The notes below the pieces were generated by a model that did no database searches, was not told where the DNA came from, and saw only the letters and a list, made by a program, of their open reading frames with translations. A DNA stretch of 64,000 nucleotides, taken from Biscogniauxia marginata (Eukaryota > Ascomycota > Sordariomycetes > Xylariales > Xylariaceae). Each line of letters opens with the position of its first letter. Within the stretch, counting starts at the first letter, position 1. Positions 1-11,767 of this stretch are shown in pieces. The stretch spans positions 1 through 64,000 of the forward strand of contig MU404118.1 of NCBI GenBank assembly GCA_022695795.1, written 5' to 3'. The position numbers and the translations under genes were made by a program.

Positions 1-93
<93 letters not shown>
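1..93. repeat. (TAA)31 microsatellite
   Basis: This is an uninterrupted run of TAA triplets from the first base of the window, followed by AT-rich sequence to about 170. It is a simple repeat and probably continues to the left of the window. Confidence 0.97.
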
Positions 94-94
<1 letters not shown>

Positions 95-558
95 TTATAT
101 TTAAATAATAAGTATTTAAATTAAAGTATAAAATATATATTATTAGTTTTTTTATACCTTAATAGTGGATAGATATCTTAAGTAGTACCTACATGTATTA
201 TATATATTCTAGATAGGTACCTAGGTACGGTTTAGGTATGTAGGTATTCCCTGCAGCCCAAATTGGCAGTGCAAGGGTCCTCTTCCCATTAGGGTGGCGC
301 TATGACGCCGGCTAAATGCTCGGCACCCAATGACAGCTCTGTACAGCCCATCTTATTTTCTCTCCAAGCCGGTGTCACGGTAATCCCTATTCCCCAATAT
401 TTACTTCGTACCTTTCCGTCTCCCAAAATGCCTACCGGGCTCTGATGTTTATGTGGTTGTTACGGTGCCCATGTCTTCATGTCTGTCCATGCTCTCCTTT
501 GAAACCTGACCATCGCGCCCCGGGGCCACCAATTTCACCTTGACGTTTCCTCGTCGAG
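94..558. other. Intergenic, 5' side of the LRR gene
   Basis: An AT-rich stretch (94-170) is followed by a short TACCTAGGTACGGTT-type cluster (about 180-250) and then sequence of ordinary composition leading to the ATG at 559. I see no gene or RNA here. The last 200 bases are presumably promoter and 5' UTR. Confidence 0.6.
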
Positions 559-3500
559 ATGGATGACAAGCGCAATCGGACCAGCGCCATTCCAAGGCCT
601 CTGTCGCGTCTCCCCCTGCCGAGATCAAGCAATCCGACAACGTCCACCTCAGCCTCAGCTTCAGCTTCAGCTGCGGTCTCGGCTTGGGCTCCTGCCCCGT
701 TCAGGCCATCATCCGAAACGACGGCGCGAGGTGCTTCGAACCAGTCAGTCACCGCCAACAATAACCGAAACTCTCGGATACGCAGCACATCTTCTCGCGA
801 GCAGCTCAATGCTTCGTCGTCTGGTTTTCGCAAGACTTCAAGGTCGAACGCGCCGCCAGTGAGCTCCCGGGCAGCTCTTCAGGATTTGAGTAGCGGCAGG
901 AGTAGCAGGAGTCGGAGCACATCGCGTGGAGCTCAGCAGGATACACAGCAGAGCTTCCAAGACGCCAATGGTGGTCTCTCCAAGCGGCCGCTGCCTCCCA
1001 AGTTACGGCCGTCTGGCCAGCCCATGTCCACCCAAGGGAACCTATCATCACCCGTCGACGACGATGATGACTTTGCAGTCCTGCTACCCTCTACAAACTC
1101 TACTGACGAAGACCTGGTCTTTGATCCTCTCTCGGCTCCACCGCGAAAGCCCCGGCCATCGTTAACCGAGAGGACAATTGAGACTTTATCGCAACTGCCT
1201 GCTTCCCCGGCTGTCAAGCGACGTAATGGCAACTTTTTCGATGGTGATGCTTTCAAGAGATCACCCTCGAGAGGCGCAGTTTCGAGGCCAGGTTCTAGCC
1301 ACCAGTCAGATTGTTCTGCTGGTCGCTCAGCGAGATCCTCAAGTCGGCCGGGATCAGGCTCCGGTCAGTCTGACTATCACAGCTTTAGGGCCTCTTCTAG
1401 CACGTACAAAGCACCGTTGTCTACCTCACAAGTGACTCCAAAGCGGACATCTACCGTTGGCCTATCTAAGGCTCCTGCCAGCAAGACTATTGTTCCGGTC
1501 TTTACTCCGCGATCTAGCTTAACAGAGGCCCCATCTCACGCCTCATTTTCGCCTGCAGTTGAACCTCGCACACCCAGTCCCAAGAAGCGATCAGAAGTCT
1601 CCACATCCAAGTATGTATCGAAATCGCTGGCTGCCCGACCTCTCAAGCAGCGCGCGTCAGTAAATGGTTTATTCAAGAGGCCATCTATGTCTTCCCTGTA
1701 CAAACCGTCGTCTACTTCGGACCTTAAATCTGGCCCTCCTCGTAAAGCCTCCCTCGCTTCTGTCAGGTCATCTAGCACATCTGGTGATGGCAGCAATTTG
1801 TCGAGTGCCTCCACAACATCGACAGCGCCCACAGTTGACTCCATTGACGAGCCATCTAGTACAACTGGTATCAAGTCTTCGGCCGCCTTGCGTGACCAGA
1901 TTGCGAAAGCAAAAGCCGCGAAACGCGCTGCGTCTCAGCAAGCCTCAGAACAAAAGGTGCCCGAAGTTGAGGAGGTACCGGTTGTTCCGACTGACAATAC
2001 CTTTGATTTTGGTCTGGCAGATGACCCATTTGGTCATGATAAATTTGAGAGTTCCAATCGCAAGGTTATGCAGTCTCGGATTTGTACAGCGCGAACGACT
2101 GGTAGACTCAATATCGCCGCGATGGGCCTAAAAGAGATTCCAGAGGATGTGCTCAAGATGTACGACTTGGAATCCGTAGGCCAAGCTGACGGCACATGGG
2201 CTGAGAGCGTAGATCTGACTCGGCTGGTGGTCGCGGATAACGAGCTAGAAACGATTGACGATGCCATATTTCCAGATATCGAACCCAACGATTTTGAATC
2301 TGGAGAAGATGATGGGGGCCGGATATTCTGGGGCTTGGAATCGGCAGATTTCCATAACAATATGCTGATTTCCTTACCTATGGGGCTAAGGCGCCTCGAG
2401 CTGCTCGCATCGCTAAATCTGGTAAGTCCTCCAGACGGAGTCAATTGTGCAACCAGAATATTAACCTCCTAACAGGCTTCAAATAAACTCACGAATAATT
2501 GCCTTGAAATAATCTCCAAATGTAGCAACCTGCGAGACCTCAAATTAGGAAATAACTTGCTTTACGGTGCTATGGATGATGGATTCATACTTGAAAATTT
2601 GGAGATACTTGATCTCCACGGAAACAGCATTTCGTCTTTACCCCTTTCAATCGACAGGATGAAAAGGCTTCGTATTCTCAATCTTGATGAGAACGATTTC
2701 GAGTCACTGCCTTTCAAGAGCCTCTCAAAGCTTCCACTCACTGAACTGCTTGTTCGCAAGAACAAACTCAGTGGGACATTAATCGAGTCTGGTGTAGAGG
2801 GACTTCCTCATCTTCAGATCTTGGACTGCTCCAGCAACCAACTCACCTTCTTAGTCTCTCCAGATGCTACGCAGCCTTTGAAGATGCCTTCATTGCATCA
2901 ACTATCGATCTCTGTTAACCGTATCAAAGCTTTGCCAGATATGAATTCTTGGGCTAGTATATTGACACTCAATGCCGATGACAATAGCATTGCTGCGTTT
3001 CCCGAAGGTTTTACTAGCCGGGAAACCCTTCGGCATGCAGGTTTCTCTAGCAATGACATCCGAACTATTCCCCCGGAAGTTGCTCGCATGGACAATCTGG
3101 CGATGCTCCGGGTCACGGGAAATCCGCTACGTGACAAAAAGTTCACATCACTTTCGACAGAAGAGCTAAAGGATGCCCTCGCTGCGAGGTTAGAGCCGCT
3201 ACTCGGTCATGAAACCAACATGTTGGAACAATTCGGCAGTGGATTTGATCGTCTCGGGGCGAGTTCCAAGGCCGCTATTGGTTCTGAGGCTGTTGCCGAG
3301 TCGGTACGGGTCACGGATGAGGACAATGACGAGCATTCAGATTATGATGACTTCGCCACGCCACCGACATCAGCTCCTAATTCTCCAGACACTCGCTCAC
3401 GGTCGCACACCCTCTCAAGTCAAACATGGCCGGTCAAGCCTGGAGGTATTATTGATCGCTCAAACACGCAATCATCTTCCCTGCATCCAGTTGTCTGTTC

Positions 3501-4125
3501 CAAGATCGCAGCCGTTCATACAGTGCGTGAGGTGCGACTTCAGCACAATACGTTTACTCAATTTCCTAACTCATTATCATTCTTCACGGATACTATAACG
3601 TCCCTTACAATTTCGCACAACCAGCTTACGGGAGAGAGTTGGTTGACGGAGCAGCTAGACCTAACAGCATTGCGGGAGCTTAACCTACAGTCGAATTTTT
3701 CCACGAGTCTGACACCCCTAACGACATACCTATGTGCACCCAATCTTGAGAAATTGGACGTCTCATTCAACCGAGTTGTGCGCTTGCCTACTCTGCGTGA
3801 TTTCTTCCCTAGTCTTACTACCCTCCTTATATCGAACAACCGTTTGGAAGAGCTCGATCCGGAATCGGTCAAGGGAATGAAGATTGTAGACGCAGCAAAC
3901 AACGAGATTGCTCATCTGAACCCGCGATTGGGATTGCTGCACTTTGAGAGATTGGACGTGATGGGTAATCGGTTTAGGGTTCCTCGATGGAACGTGCTTG
4001 AACGCGGGACGGAGGCAACCCTCCGATGGCTTCGGGGACGGGTACCAGTGGCGGAGATGGCGGAATGGAAAGCAAAGGCGGGCGAGGGGGAAGCAGAGGG
4101 GGAAGCAGTCAGCGAGTTGGACTGA
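559..4125 (+). CDS. Leucine-rich repeat protein (LRRC40-like) with disordered N-terminus
   Basis: Two exons, 559-2421 and 2476-4125, flank a 54-bp GTAAGT...AACAG intron and give about 1170 aa. Residues 1 to about 480 are Ser/Arg/Pro-rich low-complexity sequence with many SP/TP and RS dipeptides, probably disordered and phosphorylated. From about residue 520 to the end there are tandem leucine-rich repeats, for example LEILDLHGNSISSLP, LRILNLDENDFESLP and LQILDCSSNQLTF. They are split into two blocks by an acidic, Ser-rich linker near residues 860-930. The splice restores an LRR that runs straight through the junction (LASLNL then ASNKLTNN), which supports the intron. LRR blocks of this kind are usually protein-binding scaffolds; no catalytic domain is visible. 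Substrate and location are unknown. The LRRC40 resemblance is by architecture only. Confidence 0.9.
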
Positions 4126-4937
4126 TTATTCTGGGGATATTATTTGAAGAGCACGATTAATATATAGGGCGGGCTTTGCGGCGTCGGTCAGTATAGCGAT
4201 GGGAGTTCGAGTAGCATTTCGAAGCATCACGGCGGTGGTCCTAATGGAGTTCGTTTGGAGGAGGAAATCGACCACGAAAAGGGACGTACGTATATGTATG
4301 TATATTGTCAGGTGTGCACGCGATAGGTTGTACGAAGCAACCCAGGTCAAGGGTGGGAGAGAGATATCTATGTATATGTACCTCAGGTAGGAATATACTT
4401 AGGTGGGGTACCTTGGATGTTTGCATGATTACCTAGGTACATATGTACCTTGGACCTCACATTTATACTCAGGTAGAGACTTATCTGTACCTAGAGCTTG
4501 GACCAGTCGTAGGCTTTTAGGCATGGTGGGAAATCAGAGCCTTACCAATTGCGGGTTTAGTGCGTTCGCCATTGGGGGGGGTGCCAACCACTAAATCTCC
4601 ATTGGCCAGCCTTCCATTTTTATTTTAACGTCTTTTTTCTACCTAGCTGTCTTCGTCGTTGGGTGGACTTGCACAGCAACCATCCCCCAAGTTTTCGTCA
4701 CCCCGTCACCTCCCTCTTTTTGCATCCTCAATCAATCTTCAGCATTACCCAGATACCACACATAACCTCCCTGAGGTACCTTTATGTGGTATCACCCTAC
4801 CAACCGACCTCTCAAATCTAAAAAGGTCTCTTATCAGCAGCACAGCCTCCTCTTCGCCCACTACATCTTGCGTGGCCTCTCCTTCATACAAAACCCCCTT
4901 CCCGCCCCCCTCCCCCGGTCGACATCGACACAGAAAT
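4126..4937. other. Intergenic with GGTACCTA cluster and CT-rich 5' leader
   Basis: Positions 4370-4500 contain repeated TACCTAGGTAC/ATGTACCT units. From about 4620 the sequence turns C/T-rich, as fungal 5' leaders often do. The frame of the next gene stays open upstream to 4659 but has no ATG before 4938, so the upstream part is read as UTR. Confidence 0.6.
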
Positions 4938-6677
4938 ATGTCCGCCGACACAGAGATGGGCATCATCCAACCAAACGGCATAGTCGAGCCAGATCAAGAT
5001 CACGGGCACGGGCACGGGCACGACCACATCCCCTCGACCCCGCCTAAAGCAGTGACCAACCGCCTGTCTTTATCACAACAATCCATCCCCGACACTGAAG
5101 GCCCAGCCTCTCCTATAGACCCTTCTTCTTCCTTCAAGACCGAGCTCAACGATGACCACAATCGTCCTTCCCAGGTCATTCCTTCGTCCTTGACTCCACC
5201 GCCTTCCTCTCAGTCTCCTCACCCCAGCGGTGCTTCTGGAATGCCATTGGGGTACATCAGTGCCCAGAGAGCAAGCTTCTTCTCTCCGCCAAACACCATA
5301 CCCCAGACCCATGGACGAGATAGCAGTAGCGCGGCTGAATATCTTCCACCTACCTCTCAGCAGATTACTATTGCCCCGGTCGAAGAGCTCCGGGCCATGT
5401 TGCAGTCCTGCCTTGCTGAAAATGCCCGGCTCAAAATGGAGACTGCGCACCACAAGCTGCAATACAATCTGCTTAGCATTCAAGCTGAAGACGATGCGAA
5501 GAGGGCTGCCGTTGAACATGACATGACCCGCCGAGAGGTCGAGTACCTACGGACGACTGAGAATTCCCGACAAGCACGACGAGAGCTCAGCATTGTCGAT
5601 TCTACACATAACAAATATCGTGAACTACAGCTTCGCTATGAGGCTGTCGTGAATGAGATCGAGGTGCTTCACCGACGCCTGAGGTCGTCAACGAGGCTCA
5701 TCCAGCAACAGGCTGAAGAGATTGAGTCTCTGACCGACGAGCGTGAGATGCTTCTCAACCGGATCCGCGAGAACCGTGAGCATTTCCAAATGCTCTGCAG
5801 TCCGGGTGGAGCCTTCTATGGTGCTTTGACGCCCAAGACTCCAGCTGTAGCTACACCACAGCAGCACCGGGCGACACCTCGGCAGACACCGAGATCTGTG
5901 AACCGCGATATTCGCCATGACAATGACCCAAACCAGGCAGGCTTCGCTGCTCTACTGCAAGCCCTCAGCCATGATAACAATAGTGCCCCGTCAACCCCGA
6001 CGACAGCAAACCGACCTACCCCTCGGATGCCTCCCAAGCACACCCGCGGCGTGCAGTCACTATCCTCCCTCCCCACCACGCCGACTTCTCGTTCTCGTAG
6101 AGATCAAACTGGGCTATTGCCTTCCATCGACCTCGTGCCACACACCGAGCCAGCCCCACGGTTCAATACCGGCCGGTATGGCCCGGAGACGCCTCTGCAA
6201 AAGAGAGGCCGCAAGAGTCGTGAAAGCACCATCTCAGCTGAGGATAATAATGAAGAACTTGCTCGTGCTGCACTGGAATCGGTTGCGGCTGCAACACAAT
6301 CGTACATGTCACAAGGGTCGCGTATCTCACAGCGGCGGGAAGAAGGCGAGGAAGAAGTGTATGAAAGCCAGGCCAGCCAGGCAGCATCAGAAATGCTCCG
6401 CCGTGATCCGCGAGAGAGTTTCGAGGTTGCAAGCTCGGTTGGCTCTCGAGATGGCACACCGGCCCCAGCCGAAAAGACCGCCAAACTTCAATCTAAGCTC
6501 TATGCCAACCTAAACAAGAGCGGGTTGGCGCCGGAGAAGCGAAAGTTCAATGGAAGCGTGGAGGCGGAGGCTCGGCGGGATACTTTTACAAGTCCCCCGA
6601 AGAAACTGAGGTACGGGGCAAACGGTGAACCCAACCACCGAGTTGGGCTAGGGATCCAATACGGCCACGGAGCCTGA
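4938..6677 (+). CDS. Coiled-coil protein with disordered flanks, function unknown
   Basis: A single exon of 579 aa. The start is the first in-frame ATG (MSADTEMG). Residues 1-145 are Pro/Ser-rich with a GGGCAC hexamer repeat that encodes alternating His-Gly. Residues about 147-285 form a long heptad-patterned coiled coil running from EELRAMLQSCLAENARL to EREMLLNRIRENREHF. This is followed by many TP/SP sites (for example ALTPKTPAVATPQ), a second basic-acidic segment around 470-530 and a basic C-terminus. The pattern fits a structural or scaffold protein regulated by proline-directed kinases. I see no enzyme motif and cannot name the family. Confidence 0.85.
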   Translation: MSADTEMGIIQPNGIVEPDQDHGHGHGHDHIPSTPPKAVTNRLSLSQQSIPDTEGPASPIDPSSSFKTELNDDHNRPSQVIPSSLTPPPSSQSPHPSGASGMPLGYISAQRASFFSPPNTIPQTHGRDSSSAAEYLPPTSQQITIAPVEELRAMLQSCLAENARLKMETAHHKLQYNLLSIQAEDDAKRAAVEHDMTRREVEYLRTTENSRQARRELSIVDSTHNKYRELQLRYEAVVNEIEVLHRRLRSSTRLIQQQAEEIESLTDEREMLLNRIRENREHFQMLCSPGGAFYGALTPKTPAVATPQQHRATPRQTPRSVNRDIRHDNDPNQAGFAALLQALSHDNNSAPSTPTTANRPTPRMPPKHTRGVQSLSSLPTTPTSRSRRDQTGLLPSIDLVPHTEPAPRFNTGRYGPETPLQKRGRKSRESTISAEDNNEELARAALESVAAATQSYMSQGSRISQRREEGEEEVYESQASQAASEMLRRDPRESFEVASSVGSRDGTPAPAEKTAKLQSKLYANLNKSGLAPEKRKFNGSVEAEARRDTFTSPPKKLRYGANGEPNHRVGLGIQYGHGA

Positions 6678-7427
6678 GGATCTAAGGTCTATCCGATGGC
6701 CTAGAAACTGGCAATTCCAGTATCATGATCAATGATGATGCTGAAGTATGATGTCGTTTACCGACTAGGAGATGAGCGGAACATCAGGCTCGAAGTGGCG
6801 AATTGATATGTACTATATACCCCCTTTGCTTGCCCCGAGCTGCTAGCAACCGGCTTTTGCCTTTGTTGGTCAGGATGATTTTTCCTCTCGTTGTCTTTCT
6901 GCGCTTGGGTCTCTTCCTTCAAAATATCGCCAACGTTGAGCACGAACAGAGCTATGTATGTGACAGGCAAATTGACATACTTGATGCATATGCTATTTTC
7001 TAAAGCACGATTGATGAGTGCGACCAACCTAAAATAATCTAACCTAACCTAACCTAACCGAGGATATTGTGATTCCATACCTGTGCCCTTTTATAGTCCC
7101 CTTTTATAGTCTGTAGGCCTATCAATACCGACTTCATATACCTCGGGGTATTAATTTGTCCCTCCCCTCCCCCCGCGCCGGCTTGCCCCAGTCCTCCCCC
7201 ACATACGGAAACGGTAGCCGGCAAATTGAACGTGAAGATTCGGGCTTCGATCTCACTCCAAGCTCCTTTTCCTCCGATTACGCTTGTTAGTGTACTTCGA
7301 ACTACCACCACCTTGGAGCTAGATTTATAGTTTCGATGGCCTGTCAAGTATTCTATCTTGTAGCTTAACAACACCGTCCCATCTTGCTTTCTTCCTCGGT
7401 GCCCGGTACTCGGTTATAATTCACAGC
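6678..7427. other. Intergenic with a short (CCTAA)n tract
   Basis: Positions about 7036-7060 carry four to five CCTAA units. The rest is unremarkable until a pyrimidine-rich stretch that leads to the thiolase ATG. I see no gene. Confidence 0.6.
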
Positions 7428-8687
7428 ATGGCTGTGCGTAAACGCCTGGCCTCCATCGTGGCCAAATCGCTCTCCGACATCGTCATACTCTCTTCGCTGC
7501 GTACACCTATATGTCGTTCCTACCGGGGGCAGCTGAAAGATGCATACCCGGAAGAACTACTCTCGGTAGTCCTTCGCGCGATCCTCGACAAGAACCCGAA
7601 CCTGCCCCCGGAAAAGATTGACGACGTGGCCGTTGGCGTCGTGCTCTCCGAGCTCGGCGGTAGCAAAGCGGCCCGCATGGCCATGAACCACGTCGGCATC
7701 CCGAATTCCACCTCCCTGTATACAGTCAACCGCGCGTGCAGCAGCAGCCTGCAGAGCATCGCGACGGTGGCAGCGCAGATCCGCACGAACATGATCGGCG
7801 TGGGCATCGCCGCCGGCACCGAGAGCATGACGCGGAACTATGGCAGCCGCGCGATTCCCGTAGACCTGTGGCCTGAACTGCGGGAGAGCCCCGCGAAGGA
7901 CGCGCGCGACTGCATCATGCCCATGGGGCTAACGAGTGAGAACGTCGCGGAGCGGTACAAAGTGGGGCGCAAGGAGCAGGACGCGTTCGCCGTTGAGTCG
8001 CACCGGCGGGCCGCGAGAGCGCAGGCCGAGGGCCACTTCGATGGCGAGATTGTGCCCGTGCACACACGCTTCCAGGAGGTCGACAAGCAGGGCAACAAGG
8101 TCGGCGAGGAGCGGCGCATTGAGGTAACCAAGGACGACGGCATACGCGCGAACGCGACGCTCGAGGGCCTCGAGAAGCTGAAGCCTGCGTTCAAAGCCGA
8201 CGGCACGAGCACGGCGGGAAACTCGAGCCAGGTCAGCGACGGCGCGGCCGCGACGCTGCTGATGCGGCGTAGCACGGCCGCGGAGCTCGGGCTCACGGGC
8301 AGCATCTTGGGCAAGTTTGTCGGAGCTGTCACGGCGGGCTGTGCGCCCGACGAGATGGGTGTGGGGCCCGCGATCGCGATCCCGCTGCTGCTGAAGCAGC
8401 TGGGTGGCCTAGAGACCAAGGACGTGGACCGCTGGGAGATAAACGAGGCGTTCGCGAGCCAGGCGATATACTGCGTGCGCGAGCTGGGCCTGCAGCGCGA
8501 GTGGGAAGACGGCCGAGTCAATCCCGACGGCGGCGCCATCGCGCTGGGGCACCCGCTCGGTGCGACGGGCGCGAGGCTGACGAGCACGCTGATTCATGGC
8601 CTTGGGCGGACCGACGGCGAGGTCGGCGTCGTGAGTATGTGCGTTGGCACGGGGATGGGTATGGCGGGTTTGTTCGTCAGGGAGTAA
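7428..8687 (+). CDS. 3-ketoacyl-CoA thiolase (acetyl-CoA acyltransferase)
   Basis: This single-exon, GC-rich gene encodes 419 aa, the usual length for fungal Pot1-type thiolases. The enzyme cleaves 3-ketoacyl-CoA with CoA to acetyl-CoA and a shortened acyl-CoA, the last step of beta-oxidation. Visible catalytic features are the nucleophile C104 in NRACSSSLQ (most relatives have NRQCSSGLQ), N339/E340 in NEAF, H375 in GGAIALGHPLGATGAR and the acid/base C405 in SMCVGTGMG. The N-terminus RLASIVAKSL lines up with a PTS2 peroxisomal signal (R-L-x5-H/Q-L/A), but K and S occupy the last two key positions and there is no C-terminal PTS1. Peroxisomal import is therefore uncertain, and this could be a cytosolic or mitochondrial paralogue. 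All catalytic residues are present, so I expect it to be active. Confidence 0.95.
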   Translation: MAVRKRLASIVAKSLSDIVILSSLRTPICRSYRGQLKDAYPEELLSVVLRAILDKNPNLPPEKIDDVAVGVVLSELGGSKAARMAMNHVGIPNSTSLYTVNRACSSSLQSIATVAAQIRTNMIGVGIAAGTESMTRNYGSRAIPVDLWPELRESPAKDARDCIMPMGLTSENVAERYKVGRKEQDAFAVESHRRAARAQAEGHFDGEIVPVHTRFQEVDKQGNKVGEERRIEVTKDDGIRANATLEGLEKLKPAFKADGTSTAGNSSQVSDGAAATLLMRRSTAAELGLTGSILGKFVGAVTAGCAPDEMGVGPAIAIPLLLKQLGGLETKDVDRWEINEAFASQAIYCVRELGLQREWEDGRVNPDGGAIALGHPLGATGARLTSTLIHGLGRTDGEVGVVSMCVGTGMGMAGLFVRE

Positions 8688-10402
8688 GTAAAAAGGGGGA
8701 GGGAAGAGATGAAAATTCAGGGTATCCTATGGACGGCCTACTCCTAGGTAGGTATAGAGATTATGAACCAATAGACTGGATACTGGATATATGTCATTTT
8801 TGATTTATTTGCGTATATACCGGTAGGGCTGGGATATAATATATCCTTAAGACTTGGCAGCACCCCCTTAATCACCTCTTTCACCATGTTATTGGTGTTT
8901 GCCTCTCTACCGTACCCTCTTCTTGCCATTCAAAGCATCAATATATGCATTCTCCGTTTCTGGGCTACACCTATCTTCCAGCACCCGACAACCTCTCCCT
9001 CGTATAAAAGTTCGTCGTATGTACTTCGCACAATCGACTTTTATTCACAGCTACTTAATACATTGCACGAATCCTACCTACATCTCCCACTTACTAAGTC
9101 ACTCCCGTTTTATCATTCTTCGTCTTAAGCCATATTTCAGTTGTAGTCGATTTCACACTCAAATACCTCTCAGCCGAGCCCCCCGTCACGTAGGGATTTC
9201 TTGTTAGCCCCTGATAGCCGTATTTGATTTACCTGAGATGAAATCAGGGTGTATGATGATCAAGTTACCATTCTTGAACGAAAACTAAAAGACTACGACG
9301 GTCATAACAAATCTTAGTGCCTCTCGGAATGACAAAGGAGACAAATATGGACTCTAAAAAACATGTTATTTAGATCACGGTAACTTTCCCAATAAGGGTC
9401 CATACGTCCCCCGACCAAGCTACCAAGACCAGGGTTATATTCCCAACCAATATCCGAATTAACCCCCTCGGCCAAACAACCCCTCTGAGCACAAGACCCA
9501 GGTGATAGGAAACGGTATCATTTATATATAAAAGAGATACACGATGCTGCTTGACTAATAATACTCTCTCCCCACAACCGGTACCCGAAGCTACCGGCAG
9601 TTTACCATCTCTCTTAACCTGCTCGCCTCTATTTATAACTCCTGTTATAGCCTAGTACTCTTTGTGTTACTCACTTCCCTCCGGCTATCTACTAAATTCA
9701 ATTTCTGCAGATCTCGCCTTCTACCATGCTTCGCTTATTTGAGCATAGGAGTAGCAGACCCACGGCACGGTCCTGCATAGGCTTTTGTATACATTTATAT
9801 CTGTGCTTCCACCCACCCATCTGACTCTGCCTTAGACTATAGACTAATATATTCAAATTTATTTTCATACCTTCGTCTTATCTTCCATTGACCGCTATGG
9901 ATATGAATACCTTGTGTGCATTGGGGTTATCTTTGTCTCTTGCGACAATCGTCGGAACCTTTGAGAGACAATGTACCCACATAACCTAGACCATGGCATT
10001 ATGGAACAAAGGAAGGGCGTTAACAAAGATACTATATCTGCTTCCGGTAATTTGCTCTCAATTACGATAAATAATTTCTAGTTCTGGGTGGGGGGGGAGA
10101 TATCTCACGATACAGCTATAGCACCGACAAAACATCAACTTACGATGCCAGCGCCCCTTCGTTCCATATAGAGCGATAAGTCAAAGTCGCACGATAATAC
10201 AATACTTATCTATACTTCATTGCTTTCTTATATGCTTCCACTCTAACACGAGCTTCCTCCTTGTTCGGTGGCCTATACCTACGTCTTCCCTTCCAAGAAC
10301 AGCTTACCTTACCTTCTCTCTAAAAACTCACAAATCTCTGCCAATAAAGATAACCGGAAAGAAAGAAACGGAGAAAACGGACGAGAAGAAAATAATTAAA
10401 GA
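8688..10402. other. Long intergenic region, no gene seen
   Basis: About 1.7 kb with no convincing coding sequence on either strand. Short open frames at 8886-9207 have unfavourable composition and no recognisable content. The last 200 bases are A-rich and precede the ATG at 10403, which suggests a 5' leader. Confidence 0.6.
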
Positions 10403-11014
10403 ATGATCCTGTTCATCATCAGCGCCTCGCTCGTCTGGAATGTCGTTCTCTCCTTCTTCGTGCTGCGGGACTACCGGCTCCTGCTCAAGGTGTTGCGGTG
10501 GTCGGCGTCGATTTGGCTGATCGCGTTCGGTGTGCTCGCGGCCGAGGTACTACGCGAGGGCCTTGTGGTCAATGGCCACGAGTCGCTGCACTGGGATGTG
10601 CGGGTTGCGTGGACCTCGTGGTTCCTGCTCGTCGCCTGCTCCGTCGTTGACTGGCGCTTCCTCGTGCCCGCCGCGCTGCTGCCTCTCTGGTTCCTCAGCT
10701 TCCCCGAGGTCCGCGTCCTGCTCAACTACGGCCTCGTCCGCCTCAAGTGGGTTGGCGTCGTGCACAGCCCTCTCGAGTGGGCCGCCGCCCGCCCCGAGGT
10801 CCTCACGCTCGGCATCAGAGGGCACGTGCTACTGGGAAGGGCTTGGGACAACGTCGCCCTCCCGCTCTGGAGGCCACTGAAGGCCTTGCTTGATATGCTG
10901 GCTTCGCGGGTCGGGCTGTCGTGGACGGAGGATGGGCTGGAAAAGTTGAGGCCGCCGCCGCGGTGGACATGGTTACCTTTCAGTGGGAGCTTAAGCCGGA
11001 CTACTAGATGGTAA
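10403..11014 (+). CDS. Small multi-pass membrane protein, unknown
   Basis: A single exon of 203 aa, markedly GC-rich compared with its flanks, which argues for coding. Four hydrophobic segments are visible at residues about 1-21 (ILFIISASLVWNVVLSFFVL), 33-50, 69-83 and 84-106. They are followed by a more amphipathic, Trp- and Arg-containing C-terminal half. The first segment may be a signal anchor. No family motif is recognised. The ATG is preceded by an A-rich leader (AATTAAAGAATGA), a favourable context. It stands alone between two gene-poor stretches. Confidence 0.7.
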   Translation: MILFIISASLVWNVVLSFFVLRDYRLLLKVLRWSASIWLIAFGVLAAEVLREGLVVNGHESLHWDVRVAWTSWFLLVACSVVDWRFLVPAALLPLWFLSFPEVRVLLNYGLVRLKWVGVVHSPLEWAAARPEVLTLGIRGHVLLGRAWDNVALPLWRPLKALLDMLASRVGLSWTEDGLEKLRPPPRWTWLPFSGSLSRTTRW

Positions 11015-11767
11015 TAGTCAACGGTGTGGTAGTGAAGAAGGATTTTGATAGTGCTAGAATTGAAACGACGTATGGCTCGCTGCTTCGCAACAAGCGATAG
11101 TTATCTACTTTACAAGATCGGTCGGTGTCATGGTGCCTTCTAGTTTAGGTAGGAGAACCAACGTTTTTGTTGCGTGAAGAGCTAGAACTGGGGGTGCCTT
11201 TGAGAGGGATTTCCTTACATACACAATACTCTCTTCGTTTCCCAACTAACCCTGTACTCGTTGCCCCCCTTGTTATTTTGCCTTGCTCCTGGTAGTTAGT
11301 ATAACACTGCATTGTAAATGAACAGCTCCACAAGAACCATTATCTCCTATGTCTCCTGATCTAAAAGATACATGGGAAGTATGGTATTGGTGAAGACTCG
11401 AAAGAAAGGTAGATGTTAAAATAGATAAGCAATAAGAAGCTATAACAAGAGCCTAATATTGGTCTCATCTCTAATTTGTGAAAAATGCGTACCAAAGGCT
11501 TTCTTGAATTATGTGTACTTTCAGCGTAGTTAATTAACTTCAACAAGATATAACATACCTAGGGATCAGGGAAATGCGCATAAGGATATCATTGATCCAT
11601 AGGCATTGCACACGTAGGAAAGGAAACCACATCTCATAAAGGCTTTACATTGGGTTGGATTAGGTCATTCGTAGCTTTATAGTGATAAATCTCTACTTAT
11701 ATTACGTTCTATAGAATTACCTAGCTTCAGCTGGCAAGTTTAGTTGTTTAGACAACTGATTAGTCAT
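11015..11767. other. Intergenic, no feature seen
   Basis: AT-moderate sequence with no convincing open frame. It lies between the 3' ends of two convergent genes. Confidence 0.6.

Noticed and set aside
7036..7060. (CCTAA)n as an interstitial telomere repeat
   Set aside because: Most filamentous ascomycetes use TTAGGG. These are 5-base units and only four to five copies, so a simple microsatellite is more likely.
7838..8587. 249-aa open frame antisense to the thiolase
   Set aside because: It is a shadow of the GC-rich coding strand. The thiolase frame carries all family motifs.
8886..9207. Two overlapping short frames after the thiolase
   Set aside because: They overlap in different frames with similar low-complexity content. 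Neither looks coding.
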